A stretch of DNA of 64,000 nt from Scalesia atractyloides (lineage: Eukaryota > Streptophyta > Magnoliopsida > Asterales > Asteraceae). The DNA lies in assembly GCA_947069175.1 (NCBI GenBank), contig CAMTDV010000017.1, positions 33,923,126 through 33,987,125 on the forward strand, given 5' to 3'. The position numbers were made by a program, and so were the translations under genes. The notes beneath the pieces were generated by a model. That model searched no databases. It saw only the letters and a list, made by a program, of their open reading frames with translations, and was not told the origin of the DNA. Shown piece after piece: positions 59,956-64,000 of the stretch; the first letter of the stretch is position 1; the number at the start of each line of letters is the position of its first letter.

Positions 59956-60547
59956 ATGAACCATAACCATCTTCACAATCACAAATTCACAATGGTTGTT
60001 TGCAAATGTGGTAGGACGGCTGCACTAAGAACATCTTGGACTGAAGCTAATCCCGGAAGTCAATTTTACACTTACTACAGTATGGTATGTTTTTAAGCCA
60101 TTTTTTTAACACTTTGAAATAGGGATGGCAATGGGTCGGATTCGGGTCGGGTATTGGTAATCCCATACACATACCCGGTTATAAAATCATGTCACATACC
60201 CGACCCAATACCCGTCGGGTCTAAAAGAAAAATTAGTTTTTTACAAAATATAAATAAATACTATTATCGAATGCATATACTAAAAGAAAAATTATTTTTT
60301 TACTTTATGAACATACTTAAATAAATCATCAATAGATTCATGAAAAATAAAAATGTAAATTAAAAGAATCGGGTATATGATCGGGTATATAGTCAGGTAT
60401 TTTTGCCATCCCTACTTTGAAACACTAATTCCTCTTCCGTTTCAGCGTTCTAAGTACAACTTCTTTGCGTGGCACGATCCTCCAATGGGTCATCGGGCAT
60501 GTGTGGTCATCAAAGGACTGATGGATTTGAAGGCCGTGCATGAAGAC
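59956..60547 (+). pseudogene. GRF-type zinc-finger protein gene, truncated by an LTR insertion
   Basis: Exon 1 is 59956-60084 (43 codons; a second in-frame ATG is at 59992) and encodes CKCGRTAALRTSWTEANPGS then QFYTYYSM. Exon 2 starts at 60446 after TTTCAG and encodes RSKYNFFAWHDPPMGHRACV and more, 34 codons to 60547, where LTR F begins. The donor ATG|GTATGT and the acceptor are phase 0, and the frame is open across the splice. CxCG...TSWT..NPG..FY...FF.WHDPP is the plant GRF zinc-finger signature, a nucleic-acid-binding module. Two of the four expected zinc cysteines are Tyr codons (FYTY and KYNFF), each one G-to-A step from Cys. With those losses and the truncation it is probably not functional. 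Confidence 0.75.
60120..60414. mobile_element. hAT-type MITE in the intron of the GRF gene
   Basis: 295 bp with terminal inverted repeats TAGGGATGGCAA and TTGCCATCCCTA, flanked by a perfect 8-bp TSD CTTTGAAA (60112-60119 and 60415-60422). An 8-bp TSD with YAGGG..GGCAA ends is diagnostic of hAT elements. The interior is non-coding and holds repeated CGGGTATT/ATACCCG words. It has no transposase, so it is non-autonomous. Confidence 0.9.
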
Positions 60548-60931
60548 TGTAACAACTCGAAAATTCGATTGTTATCTTTCCATTTTGTTTTCCCATTTAT
60601 CTACCTTTGTAATCCCTAGATTCGGTTTATAATAGAGTTTATGTTAATTACTTATGGTGTTGTACGTTATTATCACATCTAATTGCTTATTAAATCGCAT
60701 CGCTAATCTCATCGCATCGCAAATAGCAATTATTTACGTGATTTTATATTATTTATGTGTTATGTGTGTTTGTGGTTATGATTACGCTCGTTATCGCATT
60801 GCTCTCGCACTCTCGAATCGCTAAATCGCACTATTACATCAATTATAACGTTTAATATAACTAACTAATACGAACCGAATCACCAAATGAACACTTAACG
60901 CGAAATAAACGAAGAAAACCCAATAATTGGT

Positions 60932-61122
60932 CAAGTTCGCTCGAACTTGGTGTTACCAAGTTCGGCTGAACTTGACTGGCCCAATCAACTCCTCAATGAC
61001 CTCAAGTTCGCTCGAACTTAACCTCAGAGAGGTCAAGTTCGGTCGAACTTGGCTCCCTTCTCTTGAAATCTATAAAAGTTTGCGCGAACTTGTACAAATT
61101 TGTACAAGTTCGACCGAACTTG
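60932..61122. promoter_or_regulatory. Cluster of six 18-bp palindromes upstream of a TATA box
   Basis: The form is CAAGTTCG-NN-CGAACTTG. Sites: 60932-60949 (spacer CT, perfect), 60957-60974 (GC, one mismatch), 61003-61020 (CT, last base differs), 61034-61051 (GT, perfect), 61075-61092 (degenerate, AAAGTTTG side) and 61105-61122 (AC, perfect). A half-site pair in the opposite order is near 61185-61200. The TATA box TATAAATA at 61153 lies 31 bp after the last full palindrome. Spacing is irregular, so this looks like a set of dimer-binding sites in the U3 of LTR F. Confidence 0.7.
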
Positions 61123-61152
61123 ACTCCACCATCTCACCATTTTGCCTTCTGC

Positions 61153-61160
61153 TATAAATA
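61153..61160 (+). promoter_or_regulatory. TATA box in LTR F
   Basis: CTATAAATACCC is a strong plant TATA box with transcription expected to start about 30 bp downstream. A second weaker TATAAAAG lies at about 61071-61078. Confidence 0.6.
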
Positions 61161-62591
61161 CCCAGCTCATTCCTCTCATTTGAACTTGTTGTAAGTTCGC
61201 CCAGAGCTCTCAAAACTCGAAACCTTCGTGTTCTAAGTAAGAATCAACTCGATTTCAACTACAACAACATTTATCAACGTTTATCAAAGGTTTACAACGA
61301 TTTTGGCACAAGGCACAGCCTTCGTTTTCATCCAAACTCTTCTATTTACGAAAATCTTCATCTTTTTCCATAGAACTCTGTTTTTCACTCAGATCTAAGC
61401 ATAGATCTGAGCCTAAGCATAGATCTGAGCAAAACCTTTTATGTCACACCCCGACCCGCAGCGGAATAAGAGTCGGGGCAAAATTGGGTTATCAGCAAAG
61501 CTCATGATATTTACTAATATGTTTCATATTTATTAAAGTCAAAATTACATTCCCAAATATCCAAACATGTCCATACAATACAAAGAAAATAAACCAAGCA
61601 AAACAATCCCAAACTCTAAATCATTTTATTCTTCTAGTCCAATCCTAAGTGTTTCTTGCTGCAGCTGGTTCACATGTATCATGTGTAAAAATAGGGGTTT
61701 TTGGGTCAACATAAGTTGGCGAGTGAACCTTGTTAGATAAACATTTATTATTGATTTACTTATTAGTTTATCAATGAAAAATTGTGCATAATCATAAATA
61801 AGCAAATGTAAATAACCAAGCAGTAGCAATAGCAATCACAACTATAACATACAATAACACATGATAGCATACATTAACATACCAACATCATACGATAAAT
61901 AACATGAATGAAACTGTGCGATCAAGGCTCAATCAAACGGAGCCGATCGTATTGCATGTACTGAAAATGAAAAATGTCTGTGCGATCAAGGCTCAATCAA
62001 ACGGAGCCGATCGTATGTGGGCACGCCAGGTTCACGCTCATAATGTAATGGGGAACATGCTCAACGCTCATAATGAAATGGGGAGCGGCAGCCTATGAAA
62101 TTGCATGTACTGAAAATAATAAATTGCATATAACGATAACCACACAACAGTTGAAACAAACTGAATACACATGTTCATCATATGAGGTATGCACAATGAT
62201 TTAAATATAATATATAGCAAGACACATGATACACCCCAAAACGTGATTAAAACGGGGAATTTGTAAAGATTCACTCACATTGGGTGCGTCTGAATGGAGA
62301 TGATGAGATGCGCATGAGTCGGGAGAGTTGAACAATGAGAATTACTAACCTAAATAATAACGGAGAAATATAATAAATGAGTGGATTTTATTAAGGATTT
62401 TAATGGAATTTTTAGATATATTTTTGTGAGTTTAAGGCTATTTTCTATCTTTAAAAATATTATTTTTAAGTATTTTTAATTGATTTTTAAATTAAATTAA
62501 ATAAATAAAAATATATAAAAAAAATTGTTTATTTTTGCGTTGACCGTTGACCGTTGACTTGTTGACCTGTTGACCGGTTCGGTCAGTGTGC

Positions 62592-62680
62592 AAGTATGCG
62601 CTGGGTGAGACACGAACCCGAGACCTCCCGTACGCGTGCACGCAGCTCTACCAACTGAGCTACGTGTCTAACCCGAAATA
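62592..62680 (-). repeat. tRNA-like module in LTR E (equivalent of module 4 of D)
   Basis: On the minus strand it has TTAGACACGTAGCTCAGTTG and GTAGAGC, then GCGTGCACGCGTACG, then GGTCTCGGGTTCGTGTC. The A box and D-arm are identical to those of D, while the T-loop has diverged. Confidence 0.7.
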
Positions 62681-62769
62681 ATCTTGTTTTTAATTATATT
62701 TATATACTAATTCGATTTATTCAAAATTCATTTGTTTTAAGAAAAAGATTTTAAATCATCGAACCGGTG

Positions 62770-63015
62770 CCGTTAACCAGACTCGAACGTGTGACGTGCG
62801 ACTTAGTGTTGCACACAGTCCACCGCTGGACTGTGTGTCTAACCTGGTTAATATCTCGGTTTTTATTATACTTAACAACTAACGGGGTTAACCCGGTTCA
62901 GCTTTAATCAAAAAGGCATTTTATTACTTAGAGGGTGTGTGTATCAGGGATCGAACTCGTGACGTGTGCGTATTATTTGCACACAGTCCACCGCTGGACT
63001 GTGTGTCTAACGCGT
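62770..63015 (-). repeat. Two hairpin tRNA-like modules in LTR E (equivalents of modules 2 and 3 of D)
   Basis: Both contain ACACAGTCCACCGCTGGACT and GTGT, a perfect hairpin around CCGC or GCGG depending on strand, at about 62812-62838 and 62980-63006. Each is followed on the minus strand by a GAGTTCGA-like B box (GTTCGAGTC at about 62780, GAGTTCGATCC at about 62950). In D the two hairpins have different stems; in E both are of the GTCCA type. Confidence 0.65.
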
Positions 63016-63860
63016 TTAAAATACCAATTTTAAGTATACTTATAGTATTATCAAAGTTCATCTTCTTCGTTGGATTTTTACCGACAGCAGATTACATCAT
63101 TAAATCTTGTTAATTCGATTGTTAAGCATTACACAGACTGATAAGAGATAGCAGGGATGATAATTAGAGGAAAAACATACCGGTGAACGATTGATTACAG
63201 AGTTCCGGCAAGGCGTCGGTCTCTGTTTTTAAGGACTTCAACTGAGCAATTCAATTAATCATTTTGATTAGCTAATCATGAAATTGAAGTGCTAAACAAA
63301 CGTCATCAGTGTGTTTGAAGGTCCTTACCGTTTCACAGGCGAAGATACGGATTTTCAGAAGTTTTCCGGCGAGCAGAAATTATCCGATGACGAAGTCTGA
63401 ATTTGATTTAAATTGGAGGGTTTGAGTTAGAAATGGCTTAACAACTGTTAGACTATGATGGTATTGAAGAACTTACCGATTTGAGGACAAATACGGTTTT
63501 CCGGCGAACTTGCAGAATTTTCCGACGAGTTGATTTAAGCTTTCTGATGGACCGAATGTGTGACGAAAGTGAAATGGAATGTTTGTATGATGTTTCTGAG
63601 TCGCGAGAGGGGTCTTGATTGAAGTAATTTGGACTTTGATTATTTTCGGTTATAAAAACCGATGATGATAAAAATTGAAGTTCATTCAAATCTGAATTGA
63701 TTAAAATCGTCGGTGCATCGGTTATAAACCTGAATGTGCGATTAATCAAACGATTAGACGGTTGAATTGCCGATTTCGGTTTCTCAGTTGGCGCAACCGG
63801 TTTAACTATATTTGTGTATAAGACTTATTTGTTTCCTAATGTTGACAGAAAATAAACAAG

Positions 63861-63938
63861 TGGCGGAGCGGTGATGTGTGTGTGTTAAGTCTTTGGATAT
63901 CAATGTCCGGCTGACCCGGGTTCAAGCCCCGGCAGCAA
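63861..63938 (+). repeat. Antisense tRNA-like module in LTR E (equivalent of module 1 of D)
   Basis: TGGCGGAGCGG at 63861-63871 matches the A-box consensus exactly as in D. ACCCGGGTTCAAGCCCCGG at about 63914 is a well-paired T-arm with a slightly altered B box. It lies antisense to the LTR, as in D. Confidence 0.7.
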
Positions 63939-64000
63939 CATTTTATTTTTATTTATTTTGTTTTCACTTTTTATCAAATATAATTTTTATAGTTTAGTTT

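Larger units (their letters stand above)
60548..61441 (+). repeat. LTR F: start of a Gypsy-type LTR in the GRF gene, cut by LTR E
   Basis: It begins TGTAACAACTCGAAAATTCG directly after exon 2 coding sequence, which is the usual start of plant Gypsy LTRs. It contains an upstream repeat cluster (60932-61122), TATAAATA at 61153-61160 and a following transcribed-leader-like segment. It is interrupted at 61442 by LTR E. The rest, and any TSD, must lie beyond the window, so the family and completeness cannot be judged. The call rests on the start motif, the abrupt end of the coding frame and the promoter layout. Confidence 0.6.
61442..64000 (-). mobile_element. LTR E: minus-strand Gypsy LTR related to element D, running off the window
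   Basis: Its left end, TGTCACACCCCGACCCGCAG, is the reverse complement of the D LTR end. It continues through the inverted equivalents of every D LTR landmark: the duplicated hairpin (about 61919 and 61983), tRNA-like modules (62592-63010) and the antisense module (63861-63938). Sequence similarity to D is partial, so it belongs to a related family rather than the same recent burst. The window ends before TGTAACATCC, so I cannot tell whether this is a solo LTR or the 3' LTR of an element continuing to the right. It is inserted in LTR F. Confidence 0.85.

Noticed and set aside
60932..61122. Heat-shock elements
   Set aside because: Canonical HSEs need GAA and TTC blocks separated by 2 bases; here the spacing is 4.
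1..64000. Assignment to a particular species or genus
   Set aside because: The retroelement style recalls Asteraceae, but no sequence here is diagnostic without database comparison.

Overview
The window is nuclear DNA from a flowering plant. The evidence is a spliced G-type lectin S-receptor-like kinase gene with GT-AG introns, long LTR retrotransposons of both plant superfamilies with tRNA-iMet primer-binding sites, and hAT-type MITEs. The style of the Gypsy and Copia proteins resembles what I remember from Asteraceae, but the sequence does not prove a family. Only about a quarter of the window is non-LTR host sequence. The rest is a retrotransposon cluster that can be resolved into layers because most elements keep clear ends and target-site duplications (TSDs).

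Layout. 1-898: AT-rich host DNA with a local tandem duplication. 899-4585: a non-autonomous LTR element (421-bp LTRs, TSD CTTCT) that split the second copy of that duplication. 5474-9933 (minus): an apparently intact eight-exon receptor kinase gene of 854 codons. 9934-14252: AT-rich intergenic DNA with a MITE candidate, an AT-rich tandem repeat split by a 1.27-kb insertion, and a CCA-rich minisatellite. 14253-26361 (minus): Gypsy element A with 3.5-kb LTRs, heavily mutated. 26587-59629 (plus): Gypsy element B (TSD TGTGT). Its right LTR is split by Copia element C (35348-57758, minus, TSD GTCTT). The extra 3' ORF of C is in turn split by Gypsy element D (37349-47987, plus, TSD GGAAA). The nesting order D in C in B is therefore read directly from TSDs. 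59956-60547: the start of a GRF-type zinc-finger gene with a hAT MITE in its intron, cut off by LTR F at 60548. LTR F is itself split at 61442 by an LTR (E) related to D that runs off the right edge.

How it works together. The receptor kinase is the only complete host gene: a plasma-membrane receptor with B-lectin, S-locus glycoprotein, EGF-like and PAN ectodomain modules, one membrane span and an RD-type kinase. All retroelement coding regions carry breaks, so none of A-D looks autonomous. B has also lost a catalytic aspartate in reverse transcriptase, and C lacks most of its protease. D is the youngest by LTR similarity.

Most unusual signals. (i) The LTRs of D and E each carry an ordered set of four tRNA-like modules with recognisable pol III A/B-box sequence and long perfect hairpins, and the LTR of B carries one with a tRNA-like acceptor stem. 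(ii) A cluster of six 18-bp palindromes of the form CAAGTTCG-NN-CGAACTTG sits just upstream of a TATA box in LTR F. (iii) Copia element C has a very long extra ORF downstream of pol. These are the best candidates for undescribed biology here.
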